NCBI GenBank assembly: GCA_030762895.1
Contig: CM061063.1
Location: forward strand, 56,747,196-56,811,195
Length of the DNA: 64,000 bases
Source of the DNA: Sophora flavescens
Lineage: Eukaryota > Streptophyta > Magnoliopsida > Fabales > Fabaceae
Direction: 5' to 3'
Shown here piece after piece: positions 1 through 11,542 of the stretch (position 1 is its first letter; each line of letters starts with the position of its first letter). The notes beneath the pieces were generated by a model that ran no database searches, was not told where the DNA came from, and saw only the letters and a list, made by a program, of their open reading frames with translations. A program made the position numbers and the translations under genes.

Positions 1-1349
1 TAATATTATTGAAGTGGGAGAATACAAGACTTTCTAGTTTCTATATCGTGGCTACCACCAACTGATTACGTTGATTTGTCAAAACTTGTTGAATGATAGG
101 TTGACGATTCTTAAAATCTATTATCGTGGCCAAATGAATTGGAAAATTAGGTTTTATTTATTATGAGCTTTAGGTACAACATGGTAATTGCTGCTCTTGA
201 TTCAAATTCCAACTATTGCAACTTGGTATTCTTTCTCATATAATATTTATTATGCCAATTCTATAAAAGCCAACATCCTACCAAGAAAATATTCATCCAA
301 TCCAAGGAAGCATTACCGTATAGCATCCACTCAAATTGCTATTGAGTCCTTGTAAATTATTCATAAAAACTTCAGTTATTTCATCTGAATTCAACAAATG
401 GATCCAATGCTCTACCTTAGAATTATGAGATTGCGAGTAGAAAAATCACAACAAAGAAAGTGCCATTACCGGTACCCAACCACTAGTACGTAGCAACTCT
501 ATTACCAGCACTTAAAACACGAGGAATGGAGTTGACCAAAAAAAAAAAACACGAGGAATGGAATAAAAATGTGCACGTTTTTCTGTAACATAGTAGGAAA
601 CACGAGGGCAGAAATAGAAATGTGCACGTTTGTTTCTGTAAAATATCAGGACAATCTTCAAAATTCTTATCCTTATACTTTAGGGTACTTTGTATTCCAT
701 TTTCCTCTTCATGAAAGAATCTCATATGTCATATTGAATATGATTTTAAGCATTATATATGTAGTACTGAAATTGTAAAAGATTATGTTGTGGTAAAAAC
801 TGAAATTTTTGAAGGATCAAATTCCCACAATTAGACATTCCTGTCATTATGAAAATATAATTTATCTCGTGTTGGTAGAAAAATGCACCAATAAGCAAGT
901 TTGTTATAACTTATAATGTCTATTGATACAGGAGTTACTCACGAGATGCAGAAAGACAAATACCAGTCCATTCTATAGTAGATGAATTGAACACAGTATA
1001 AAATAGTAAGAAGTAAAGCTTGCATTCATTTATAAGATCATCCATTCAATAAAGACTATCCCCGCAACCTCGCCAACAAAAAATGGCATCACACTAATAA
1101 ATGGGACAGAAATGAGGCTCACAGTCACGGCGTCAAATATACTACATCAAATAAGAAAAGTAAGGATATATCCACACTTGATTAGTTACAGTGCATTGAG
1201 CTACACTCTTACTTTCTCACTTTACAATTTCGCTCACTTTAGAGGAGCTTTTTCCAAGTAATACATCCATAGACAAATGGCATAATGCTTTTCTTATCAA
1301 TTTATGTTTTGGATCAAGTAAACTCTTCATTTGCATGAGTCTTCATATT
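1..1349. other. Intergenic, 3' flank of the receptor-kinase gene
   Basis: AT-rich sequence with no convincing coding region on either strand; the short open frames lack family features. It lies downstream of the minus-strand kinase gene, so the right-hand few hundred bases probably contain its 3' UTR. The only structure seen is a two-copy tandem repeat at 549-651. Confidence 0.6.
549..651. repeat. Two-copy ~51-bp tandem duplication
   Basis: Copy 1 runs 549-599 and copy 2 600-651. Both start ACACGAGG, share AAATGTGCACGTTT and end with TCTGTAA followed by a TAG/TATCAGGA-like tail. They are adjacent with no spacer and differ by several substitutions and small indels, so this is a simple old local duplication. 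An ACACGAGGAATGGA partial copy also lies just upstream. No function is apparent. Confidence 0.7.
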
Positions 1350-4300
1350 CTATCTTGCCTCAAACATTGTAAAGGACATCTCATTTGGGGACAAAAGATT
1401 GCATATTCTAGAGGAAGATTCAGCTTCAGGTAAACACCTACCAGTACAAAAGCCAGGACCCTTAGGCTGGGGCAACAATTTCTCCCCATTCAGCATTAGA
1501 ACCACAGAGGACATATCAGGCCTGTCATCTGGTTTTTGTTGTACACATAACAAACCAACATGTATGCATCGTATGACTTCAGAAGAAATCCATCTGTCAC
1601 CTAAATTTTCATCTATCAGTTCAAGTGGCCTATCTTCAGTCCAAAATCTCCATGCCTAAAACCATTAAAATCAAAATTAAAGTAGTCACTTAATTGGAAT
1701 CCATTTTAATGTGAGACTATTCAACAAGGTAGTAAAGTATAGAATCATTGTGCTTACATATCCCAGAAGATTATAGTAGTTTTCTGACTCAGAAAATCCC
1801 CTATTCTTCTTCCCACTGACTATCTCTAGTACTATTACACCAAAACTAAAGACGTCTGATTTCATTGAGTAATGGCCATGCACGGCATACTCTGGAGGCA
1901 TATAACCACTGCGGGGTAACATTTATAGAGGAATAAAAAAAAAAAAAACCAATAGCATATAAATCATACATAAAGTAAAAGTAGAAGGTAACATACTATG
2001 TTCCAACCACTTTTTTTGTCTTGGCTTCACTTTGATCTCCCCCAAAAATCCGAGCAAGACCAAAATCTGAAATTTTTGGATTCATATGGGCATCTAGTAG
2101 GATGTTGCTGGCTTTCAAGTCTCTGTGAATAATTCTCAGTCTAGAGTCTTGATGAAGATAGAGAAGCCCTCGAGCGATGCCATCAATAATATGGAAACGC
2201 TGACACCAATCCAAGATCTTGCTTCTACTTTCATCTGGATAATTTCACGTACATGTCTAGACTTTAGTATACCACTTGCTTTTATTAACAGTCTTTAATG
2301 ATAATAATATAAAGATTGCCACAGGTTTTTTTATTGTAAAGTTAAATTTCAAAGGCACAGACCAAAGATGAAGTAGTCTAAGCTCTTGTTGGGCATGTAT
2401 TCATAGATCAACATTTTTTCCTCTCCTTCAATGCAGCAACCAATAAGCTTCACAAGATTACGGTGCTGAAGTTTGGCAATCACCATAACTTCATTTTTAA
2501 ACTCCTCCAATCCTTGATCAGAATTATTTGAGTGCCTTTTTATGGCTACCTCTTGCCCATCCATCAATGTACCCTGAAAACCATAATTTGGAATACTTCA
2601 CAAATTTTATATAGAGAATTTTCTAGTTTATGCCTCACAGCTATATTACCTGATATACTGCTCCAAATCCACCTTCCCCCAGTTTATTTCTGCTTGAAAA
2701 ATTGTTAGTAGCATTAGCAAGGACTGACATGTCAAATGTTGGCAGATCCATGTCTTCCATCCCCAATCTAAAATATTCTTGCCGCCACTGAAATGATGCA
2801 ACGTGGTTGTATATTCTTGCGGCTGCTGAAGTGATGCAACATTTCAATATAAAGAAACTAGTTAGTATGACAACCAGTGTACTTATTTTGTTTCATTCCC
2901 TTTTTTAGGCTGCCTGTCTACAAATCATATCTTAATATGTTTTGTGCATTCAGGCCTGATAATATGTACCTGGATTTTCAAGATTCTTTTTCAATATACA
3001 TTTTGTATATCAAATAATTACCAAACACATAACAAATATGGATGTTCACCTACTATGACATATGATAAATTATATCTAATACAGAACTTACTTTTCTTTC
3101 TAAGTATCATCATGGAGACACATGTAGTTAGTCCAAAAATAATGAGACCACATGTGATGATTCTCGCAAGCTTCTTCTTCATGTTTCTGTGGCCAGTAAC
3201 TGTAACATGACTTGACATAAGAGTATGATTTATCACCAACTATTAGTACAAGATCTCAATTGAAGCTGACTTATGTGAGTATGTAGTGAAAGGTAAAGTA
3301 TTTAATTTAGCCCCTACTATGTGAGAAAAATGGAAATAAGTTTGACAATTAAACCAGTATAACAATTAACAGATAGCAAAATCTTGTAACCACCAGATTT
3401 TTGTTTGAGTTATAGTGGTCTCCATTTGAGCATGCCCTTTCTAAATGCTATACCGAAAATTTACAGAACTCACCTTTTCAGTTCTCATTGTATTACCCCT
3501 CTCCAATCGTTTGTTAGAATAATGAAATATAGTCAACCAGATATCAGATAGCAAAGGGAAATGAAGGAAACAAAAGGTTGATTTTGAGTACCTAGTTCTG
3601 AAGCAGGAACTCTGATATAAAGGTCTTGTCCCCATTGAGAGAATTGCTTCATGTCAATCAGATTATCAAACCAGAGTAGACAACCACTTCCTCCATTACG
3701 GATATCCAAACTTGCATATGCTGTGCAGGAACAGTTTTTCAGACATGACTTGTGACATTCCTCAAGGTTCATGGTCTTGTTAAACCATGATGAAGATGTG
3801 TCCGGCAATTTAATGTCTTTGTACCTCCAAAATCCATCTGTGATGCTGTTATTACAATCCAATTTAGTCCTTGGAACACAACCATTAGACCAATATGATA
3901 TATTCCATTGTTCAGGAAACTTGGGAACATATCCTTTCAAGCATTCACAATTTACAACATTACCATCCATATTGCATATAGAATATGAACCACACAAGGC
4001 ATAATTTTCACACTCGTCTTCATTCCCATTTGAGATGACTTTCCGGCTGCTTGTTCGACTTGTCCAAACAGAAATCTGTCCAAGGCCTGAAGGGGTCAGT
4101 GTGTATATTGAAGTAATTGATCTATCAAAGATTTTGCACTCAAAATATATATGTTTTTCATTCAAAACAAACTCGAAGCTATAATGTTGTGGCAGTTGAT
4201 GAGTTGGAAAACCAGTAAAACCCAAGCCATTCCATGACCCTATTCTATATTTCATCACAGATTTCTCTAATATAACAAATTGTGGATATCCCCTAGGGTC

Positions 4301-4882
4301 AATGTTTGCAGAATACACTCCCTTAGCTGGATCATCTGCACTTTTCCAAGATGATAGAAATATTTCTTGACTACTTACTAGGTCCCATCCAAGCTTCATT
4401 CCTCCTATGATTAATGTATCACAAGGAAGGTCAAAACCCTGCCACAAAAACTGATCCTTGTTAGAATCCTTTGCATGTTTCACCACAAGATTTCCTGACT
4501 CCAATATCTGTGCAATTGGGTCATTCACTGTTTTGTTTGACATATTGGAGGACCAAAGAGTGCTGTTTGTGACATTGAGAATTTGAAGAACCCCATTTTC
4601 ATTGAGTTTTATGACTCCTGATGAGTTATGCTGAAGTGGGGTATCTCTATTGGCCACCCACACCACTGTTGAAGGGGTTACATTCCTATACCATACACCA
4701 AAATATCGATTTGTTGTTGAAGTTCCAGGGCTGAAGAAACCAACTTCAAAAGTCCCACCTGCTGAAATTAAAGTCTCACCATCTCTGATGCATTGGCCGA
4801 GAGCTAAAGTGTCTACTGAATTGGATGTTCTCATCAAGGAGAATGAAAAGAGCCAAATAAATAATATTATGAAGGGTTGCAT
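1350..4882 (-). CDS. G-type lectin S-receptor-like Ser/Thr kinase
   Basis: Plasma-membrane receptor kinase. Seven GT-AG exons can be placed: complement(1350-1655, 1758-1908, 1997-2234, 2363-2573, 2650-2825, 3092-3199, 3592-4882). They total 2481 nt (826 aa plus stop) with all phases matching. Exon 1 encodes a signal peptide (MQPFIILFIWLFSFSL), a B-lectin domain (WVANRDTPL), an S-locus glycoprotein region, an EGF-like Cys cluster (ECENYALCGSYSIC) and a PAN domain (CLKNCSCTAYA). Exon 2 is the transmembrane segment (about 440-462) followed by RKK. Exons 3-7 hold the kinase: glycine loop GEGGFGAVY (about 515-523), VAIK lysine (about 537), HRDLKASN (RD-type, Asp about 634), DFGLA (about 652) and the PPEYA region, ending MFEAR. 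All catalytic residues are present, so the gene looks functional. The family binds unknown extracellular ligands and includes self-incompatibility SRKs and defence receptors; the ligand and role here cannot be inferred. Confidence 0.93.
2773..2840 (-). repeat. Tandem duplication across the exon 3 splice acceptor
   Basis: Two 30-bp copies (2773-2802 and 2811-2840), 38 bp apart, both reading GTTGCATCA-YTTCAG on the minus strand and ending GGCAAGAATAT or CGCAAGAATAT. Each carries a potential acceptor TTCAG. The upstream one gives an in-phase exon 3 starting at 2825, and a NAGNAG alternative (CAGCAG) starts at 2822 and differs by one codon. The downstream one is out of phase with exon 2 and soon meets a stop. 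Confidence 0.75.
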
Positions 4883-5798
4883 CGTTATTTTTTCAGGGAA
4901 GAAGCGAAAATAAATAAATAATGGGGAGGAAAAAAAAACTGTATAGTGTGAAACTGGTACCTAAGGGATGAAGAAAGATAAATAAATATAATCTGCTAGA
5001 GCCTAGCATGATATATGAGTCAGTTGAGGAAAATCAGCAGAAATAATTTTCAAAGTCAATGATAGTTCATTGTAGCAAAGAATAATACACTTCCTACCTG
5101 AAATATCTAGAGAGTTCTTGTCAAACTAGACTACGTCGTGCTTGTCAGACCCAGTTCCTAAAAATAATCGTGGGTGTTGGAAATTCAGTTGAAAATAATT
5201 AATTTTTGGTGGGTAAAATTGAATTTTGTGGAAGTAAAATTTTTTAATTTTTTTTTGAAAATAATTGATTCTAAATATAGTATCCACAAAATTCTATATA
5301 TTTTAATCTCAAAAGTGATTTTACTTTATCATCCAAATAAAATCAATTCTTCTAAATCTATTTTTAAAATATTGTTAAAATATAAATCAATTTTTTCAAT
5401 CTTATTTTTTCAAAATTAATTCTTCCAAAATCAATTCTATCAAAATCTAAAATAAATGATCCAACACGTGTTGACAAAGTCTCCCATTTACATTGGAGAA
5501 TGATTTAATTAAGTACATTCTCAAACCTTACATCAACGGAACTGAGTGTGCAAGACGAGGCAGAACTAGCTCTATTCTACTTATGATAATTTGATGTTTC
5601 ATTTTGCAGTATCACGTATTGTCTTCATTAATAATATTTTATCATATTTTAATTTTTTTCAAAAATCACCTTAATTAATCCTTTGTGTTTAGAGTATCGA
5701 CACAGATTAGGTCTATAGGACTCATCTCTGTTTTGAATGATTGAGCAGAATTTGGCTCATTAGTTATGGGGTGACTCTATCAGGATATGAATCCAGTT
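4883..5798. other. Upstream region of the kinase gene, AT-rich intergenic
   Basis: The probable kinase promoter lies here: on the minus strand a TTATATTTATT run at 4981-4991 sits about 100 bp upstream of the ATG and could be the TATA box (weak call). At about 5160-5470 a very AT-rich block repeats AAAATCAATT/AATTGATTTT-like strings on both strands, as in legume MITE remnants, but no clean terminal inverted repeat or target duplication was found. No gene was seen. Confidence 0.4.
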
Positions 5799-8074
5799 TG
5801 TGAAGACCTAATTTTGTCCGGATGTTTTAATTAACATTTTGAAGAAAATAATAGACAAAAATAAAAATAAAACAATCATGTTTTTATTCTGTGCCCATTA
5901 CATCATCAAATGAAGCCCATTTTCGTTTTTGTTCCAATTTATCTTTTGGGCCCATTATCCCAAACCCAACCAAAAAAACAGTTTTTTATTATTCTGATTT
6001 GTTAAAAATAAAAAATAATAAAAAGTAAAAAATTTATAAAAATGCATGCTCCCACACTTGTACCCCTCTTTGTCATCTTCTTCTTTTTCAGGAAAAAAAA
6101 GGGGACAATGGTACAGGCCATCCTTACCCTTGCTGCCCCTGCAAGGTGGTGGAGCAAATGCTGATTTGCTCCCCACTACTTGTACCCCCCACCAGCTTGC
6201 CTAACAAGAAGATTTGTCATCTTCTTCTTTCTTGTGCTATATATTGAACAGTGACCAAAGAGGGAGAGGGGGAGCAAAAACGAAAATTTTCTTCTCCACT
6301 CTCTGTTTCTGCTCTCAAATAAAAAAAAAAAGGTGCTCAATATTCTCCTCTCCAACCTCTAGCAACCATCACTCCCAAATCACAAATCAACACAAAAATA
6401 CCCAAATACTCTCTGATACCAAAGAAAAAATAAAAAAAAACCCTCCTTCATTTTTTTCTCTTTCTTTGTTTCTTTCGTTCTTTCTTTCTTCTTCTTCCTC
6501 CCTTCATTTAGCTTTACATCCTTTCCTGATAAACCAAATACCTCGTCCCTTACCTCTGACCAGCCATGATAGCCGCCGCCTGAGTCCGTTCGGCCACCGT
6601 CACAAGCCACACACGCCACCCCTGGGAGCGCTTCCGACAGTCGTGCGATGAGGAGGCGACGATCACGTCTCGGTTCAGCACGCGTCCCCCGCCATTTCCG
6701 CTGCGCGAACCGCCTTTCCCAGCCACAGTAGGCGTTGCGCCGTCACCTCCCACAGCCACCATATCCTCCTTCTTCCTCAGATCGGCGCCACCCCTGCCAC
6801 GGGAGTTGCAGATCTTCTCTCTACCGCCGCCGCGCCTCAACCAAGCACCACTCCCCAGATCCGCTCGTCGCCGCCAATCGCGAGCCAGCAGAGCAAGATC
6901 CACCGTGGCCCCGAGCTCATCTGGCGCGGAGAACTACCGCGCCGTCATGCGGATCAACTAGTTCAGCTCTCCATTGTCTTCTTGCTGGTAACATGGGAAA
7001 AGCCTAAGCTTCTGACTCCCCTCTGTTGGTTTTTTTTCTTATCTCTTGTCTATGTACTCTTTTTTACGTGAGTTATTAGCTCATGTGTTTGGGTCTGGTC
7101 ACTTGTCATTTGGGCCTCCTCTTTACTTTTTACTGATATGGGCCCCTTTCAAATTTAGATCAGGTTCTTTCCTTTTTGAAAAAATGTTTTAGAAAGAAAA
7201 AGATTAAAAGAATTTATTTCTAAAAAAACGAAAAAACAAGAAAACAGAAAGTTAAAAAAAATATCATTTTAATTCACACAACAATCTACGACGTTGATGT
7301 ATGGACTTATTCATCCTCAAGTGTCGTGTGAATTGTAAGGGTTTATCGTATAGCACTGCTATCTTGGACTCTAAGCAAAAGTGAATTTATTTTTAAAATA
7401 AAATCCCTTTCTTTAACAAAAAAAAAATCAAAAATCAAACCTTTATCAAAATTAAAAATCAACCAACCAATCAAATTTTTCAAAAGAACTACGTGGCTTT
7501 GAGTTTCTCATCGCACCCGGGAATACGTAGGAGCAAGATAAGTCATCTTGTCAAGCCAAAACTAAATTTTCCTTTTTTTATCCCCTTTTTATGTTAACAT
7601 AATTAATCAAAAAATTAAACTTTTCTATTTTTAGGGATGCTCTATGGACACGGTGCCATGTTCAGTCCCTTAGATTTGAGGTTGCCCTTTGAACTCATGT
7701 GCCATGTTCAACCTCATTTAATTTTTATAAACAATAAATTTAAAAATGTAAAAATTAATAAAAATTTATAATATTAAAAATTAAAAATAATTCTTTCTTG
7801 TAAATAATTTTTGGGGTAAAATAAATATTTAAAAGGTTATTAAACTGTTTTTGCACAATTAACTTGAGGTACCGTTTTTTTAAACGGGCGATGTGGGGTG
7901 CTAATACCTTCCCTACTCGTAACCGACTCCCGGACTCATCTCTCTCTCTTTTTTTAGATCAGTTTACCTTTAAATAATTGGGTTTTCTAAGATTTTCCCA
8001 ATAAAAATTTTAGTGGCGACTCCTCTGTCTTTCTCTCTCTTTTTTCACGGTGCCCGGACGGGACGGTCGCGACA
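5799..8074 (+). repeat. Ogre 5' LTR
   Basis: This 2276-bp LTR matches 21533-21797 plus 29615-31627 throughout, with scattered substitutions and small indels. It starts TGTGAAGACC (the other copy TGTGAACACC). After a TATA box at 6237 comes a GC- and CpG-rich block at about 6540-6970, then AT-rich U5 ending GGACGGTCGCGACA. Open frames in the GC block exist on both strands and are not conserved as proteins between copies, so they are treated as non-coding leader. Confidence 0.92.
6237..6245 (+). promoter_or_regulatory. Ogre LTR TATA box
   Basis: CTATATATT, about 440 bp into the LTR, conserved at 29786-29794 in the 3' LTR. It would place the U3/R boundary near 6270. Confidence 0.55.
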
Positions 8075-8076
8075 GC

Positions 8077-8094
8077 TGGCGACTTCACTAGGGA
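8077..8094 (+). other. Ogre primer-binding site
   Basis: TGGCGACTTCACTAGGGA starts two bases after the LTR end. The TGGCGACTCCACTGGGGA-type PBS, complementary to the 3' end of a tRNA-Arg, is typical of Ogre elements; this copy carries two apparent substitutions. Confidence 0.75.
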
Positions 8095-9051
8095 ATTTTG
8101 AGAGTCAGGCCTATCATAGTTGGTTGTGCATTTTTTTAATAGCTTTGAAAATATTAGTTTTACCCTTCTTTGTTTTATTTATTTCGTATTTAGTTTTATA
8201 AGTTCTTATAAATGTCTTTGTATATTCTTGCAACCTTAGGGTAGAGAACTTTTGTATTGGTGTTGTTTGTTCCTTTTTGCAGGTTTGGGGTAGTTTTGTT
8301 TTAGGAGGTTTTTGTGAAGGTTTGAGTGCTCCCATCACACACATCACTATCACATATTGCACACACTTTTGGCTCTATACCCGAGCTTGCTCAAAACTCA
8401 AGGATTAGGCGGTGTCTCGACATTGTCATTGAAGAGGTCTTGTACCTCCCTGATATTTGTTGATTCACCACTCAGGTTGTACCCGATGTCATGAGATGGT
8501 CATATTGAGAGGGTTTATCCCTACTTGTGATTAGATTCATGTATCGGATCCTTATCTTTCGGGATAGGGGCAATCTGGGAACCACGGCTTTTAGAAGTCT
8601 AGACCCTACCTGATTTTCACTAATAGAGCAAACTTAGTAGCCAACCTGTTTAGAGTCATTACCTTAGGTTTGTCCAACCCTAAGTTTTACCTAATTTGGG
8701 ACAAAGGGAGCATACTCTTTCTCTCTCTCCTTCTTTTTCCTGGCATCATAAACATAAATTGCCATGCACATACATATTTACTATGAAGTTCTTTAAAAAA
8801 GGAAAACGGGGGGGGGGGACATATCGTCGCTCCAAGCCCGAATGACATGTTCGAATATTATTGCACTTCTAATAAGCGGCATGTCATAGTGAAGTTAGTG
8901 CATTGACAGCATACCCGACATAGGGTTCCCAACCCTACTGGGGCTCATGCAACATGAATCATGTAGGGCATTTTTTTGTGTTTCATTTCTAATTTTTTCT
9001 TTATTTGTGTTTCTTGACAGGAAGACCTTAATATTAATCTTATAGCAAAGA
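8095..9051 (+). other. Ogre untranslated leader
   Basis: About 950 bp between the PBS and ORF1 without coding potential. It includes a CT-rich tract (8716-8740) and a G11 run near 8808. A CATCACACACATCACTATCACA stretch near 8333 is low complexity. Long leaders are usual in Ogre. Confidence 0.6.
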
Positions 9052-11000
9052 ATGGAAGGACCTAGCATAGAAAAGAGTACTAGCAATGCAAGCAGTTCCA
9101 AGAAGAGCATCAAGATCGACGTGACACTCAATGATGTTCAGAGCCTATGGGAAATTAGTCAACAAATGTCAGAAAAGGCACGTTCAAACTTTAACAACAA
9201 GTATGGGAGGATACTAGATTTGTTACGTATTCCGGTGAATGCCTCCGCTTTGGGTGCATTTGCTCAGTATTGGAACTCAATTTTGAGATGTTTTGAATTG
9301 CCTGACCTAGATATAACTTCGACCATAGAGGAGTATGCTTACATGCTGAGACTGCCTATCCAAAAGGAATCACGTGTCTATTTGTATTATGGACAATATG
9401 TGGCAGATGGGAAGATAACAAGTCTGTTGGAGCTCAAACCGGAACAATTGGATAAAATGGAAAAAGGAAACACTACTAGTTTGAAGAGGTGATTCTTGGA
9501 AGGTCACCTGAAGGAGTTGGCTCAACAACAACGATGGGTTACTTTTAATAGAGTGTTGGCTCTCCTTATCTACGGACTGGTGCTTTTTCCCTTTATTCCG
9601 GATGTGATTGATCGATCAGCTATGGACGTCTTCTACAGAGTTGAGGAATATGGGGTGAATTTAGTCCCTGCTATCTTAGTTGAAACTTTTCTCTCACTAC
9701 AAGTTTGTCATCAGAATCAACAAGGAAAGTTGCGATGTTGTGCACCAATGTTATATGTTTGGATTATGACTCACTTGTATGCTGGTAACAAAATTGATAG
9801 AACAGATGATCCATTAAAAGGATTCATTTGCATGCCGCTAAAGTCACGCAAGCTATATGAATGGAAACAAGAGTTTGATCAGGTCAACTCACGTTCATTT
9901 AGATGGATATGCCCATGGTACAATGGAGATTCAGTTATATTCAGTTGTGGAAGTTTCCCGAATGTCCCATTGATGGGGCCCAGAGGATGTGTGTCATATT
10001 CACCAGCTCTAGTAATGTGCCAACTTAGGTGGACACAAGATGAACCCCCAAAAGAGCTGCTTGGCGGAGCATATTTCCTATATCAAGAATGTGAAAGCAC
10101 CAAGAGTCAGACAATGGCGGGCGTGATGAGTTAGGGAGGCGGATCATAGCTCGAACAAAAAGATATGAAGCATGGAGAGAGTCAAGAAGGGGTTGTCCCT
10201 TAAAACCGAAACCCCCACCCAGTGCTGAAAACAATCCTCTTACAGAAGATCAAATGCTGAAAAAAATTGAAGTTCTAAAATCCCAGATGGGGGTTTTGGA
10301 TGAAAAGAACCAAGTTGCAGAAGTAACTATCGTCAAACTCCAAAGCCAGGTGCAAAACCTGAATTTACAGATCGAGAATTTGAGAAATGAATATGAGGAT
10401 TCCTACGAAGCCCCAAGTCGCATGAAAAGGGCAAGAAAGGAAAAAGAAGCAGTGATTCAAGAGTTACAAGCAAAGGTGGAGTGTCAAGAAAACACACTAG
10501 TCAGAATTCTGAAGAAGAAAGAAGAGCTTGAGTGGGATGTAGGGATTCATGTCGAAACAATACATATACTAAAGGAGAGAGTTGAATCTCTACAAGAATC
10601 CTTGGCCCAAACCAAACTTTACTCTGATCGAGGATGGAAAGAAGCTGCCAAGTATCTCAAATTATTAGCGGAAGCTAATGCGAGGGAAAATTGGCTCAGG
10701 GCCAAAATACAAGAAAATGAAATAGGAGAAGCTCAACGTCACGCAGAATGGGTAAAAGGGTGGAAATTGGTTGTGAGGGATGTAATCTACGAAAGGGAAG
10801 CATGGAGAAGAAAATATGAAGACATGATTGGTAGAATTCAATATCATACTTCCCAGTTGGTGGAGCGATTTGAAGAAGTATCAATTCAGGTTTACAAAAA
10901 CCCTTTCCTCCAGATACCACCAGAGGTGACTGAGTTCTTCAAGCATTTTGGGAAGCTTGCAAAGGGATTCAGGAAAAAGAAGATGAAGCTCTTGACATAG
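9052..11000 (+). pseudogene. Ogre ORF1 (DUF7745-like N-terminus plus coiled coil)
   Basis: Extra ORF upstream of gag that defines Ogre; its function is unknown. It begins MEGPSIEKS at 9052. Residues about 30-110 resemble the plant DUF7745/mobile-domain-like pattern (YGRILDLLRI, ENEL-free, then IEEYAYMLRLP). The frame is broken by an in-frame TGA at 9490-9492 and continues in the same frame to a stop at 10132. A frameshift near 10100 then moves the rest into the frame that runs to 11000. The C-terminal third (10254-10760) is heptad-rich and Lys/Glu-rich (KIEVLKSQ, LQSQVQNLNLQIENL), a clear coiled coil. Full length would be about 650 aa. The family assignment rests on remembered pattern and gene position. 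Confidence 0.75.
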
Positions 11001-11542
11001 TATTTTGCGGTCCCCAAAAATGGATATAGAAATATGAAAACTCTCGATGTATTGTTCTTCTATTTGACCAAAGACTCATGTTTGTATTGCAATATTCGTC
11101 TAATGAAATGGAAGTTTTCATCAATTTTTGTGGGACGCTCTTTTTTCGGATGATATCTGTCGAGGAGTGAATTCTCCCTTAGATACTTCATCAACTATAT
11201 TTTTACCCTAAAAACGATGTGTTTTCTGTGTAAAAATATAGGTATCATCAAACAAAAACATTGCTAGTACAGATGTAGTCTATCGAGGAGTAAATTCTCC
11301 CTTGGACTTGACATCAACTGTAGTCAAGCTAGAGGGAATTATACCACTAGATTTGATTGCAGGATGAGTATTCTTGCTATAAGTGTATGCGACGGTCTTC
11401 CTGTCAAAAATGGAGTTTAATTGGTTTCTGCTCTTTCTTTTGATTTTTATTCATTTATTCTTTCTTTTATTAAGTAAAACAGTGTGGTTTTTGAACAATT
11501 GCTCCAAGACACCCTTATCGCACTCGATCACAGACAAGAGCC
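11001..11542 (+). other. Ogre ORF1-gag spacer with a repeated motif
   Basis: No ORF. Contains two ~45-bp copies of a TCGAGGAGTRAATTCTCCCTT motif core, at 11156-11201 and 11279-11325. Each holds an imperfect inverted repeat GGAG-TGAATTC-TCC. It may act in translation or splicing of the downstream gag, but nothing in the sequence proves this. Confidence 0.5.

Noticed and set aside
5160..5470. A complete MITE upstream of the kinase
   Set aside because: AATTGATTTT-like strings on both strands look right, but no terminal inverted repeat pair or target duplication could be fixed.
6550..6903. Arg/Gly-rich open frames on both strands in the Ogre LTR (also 29934-30509)
   Set aside because: GC-rich sequence lacks stop codons by composition; the frames are not kept between the two LTRs and no domain is seen.
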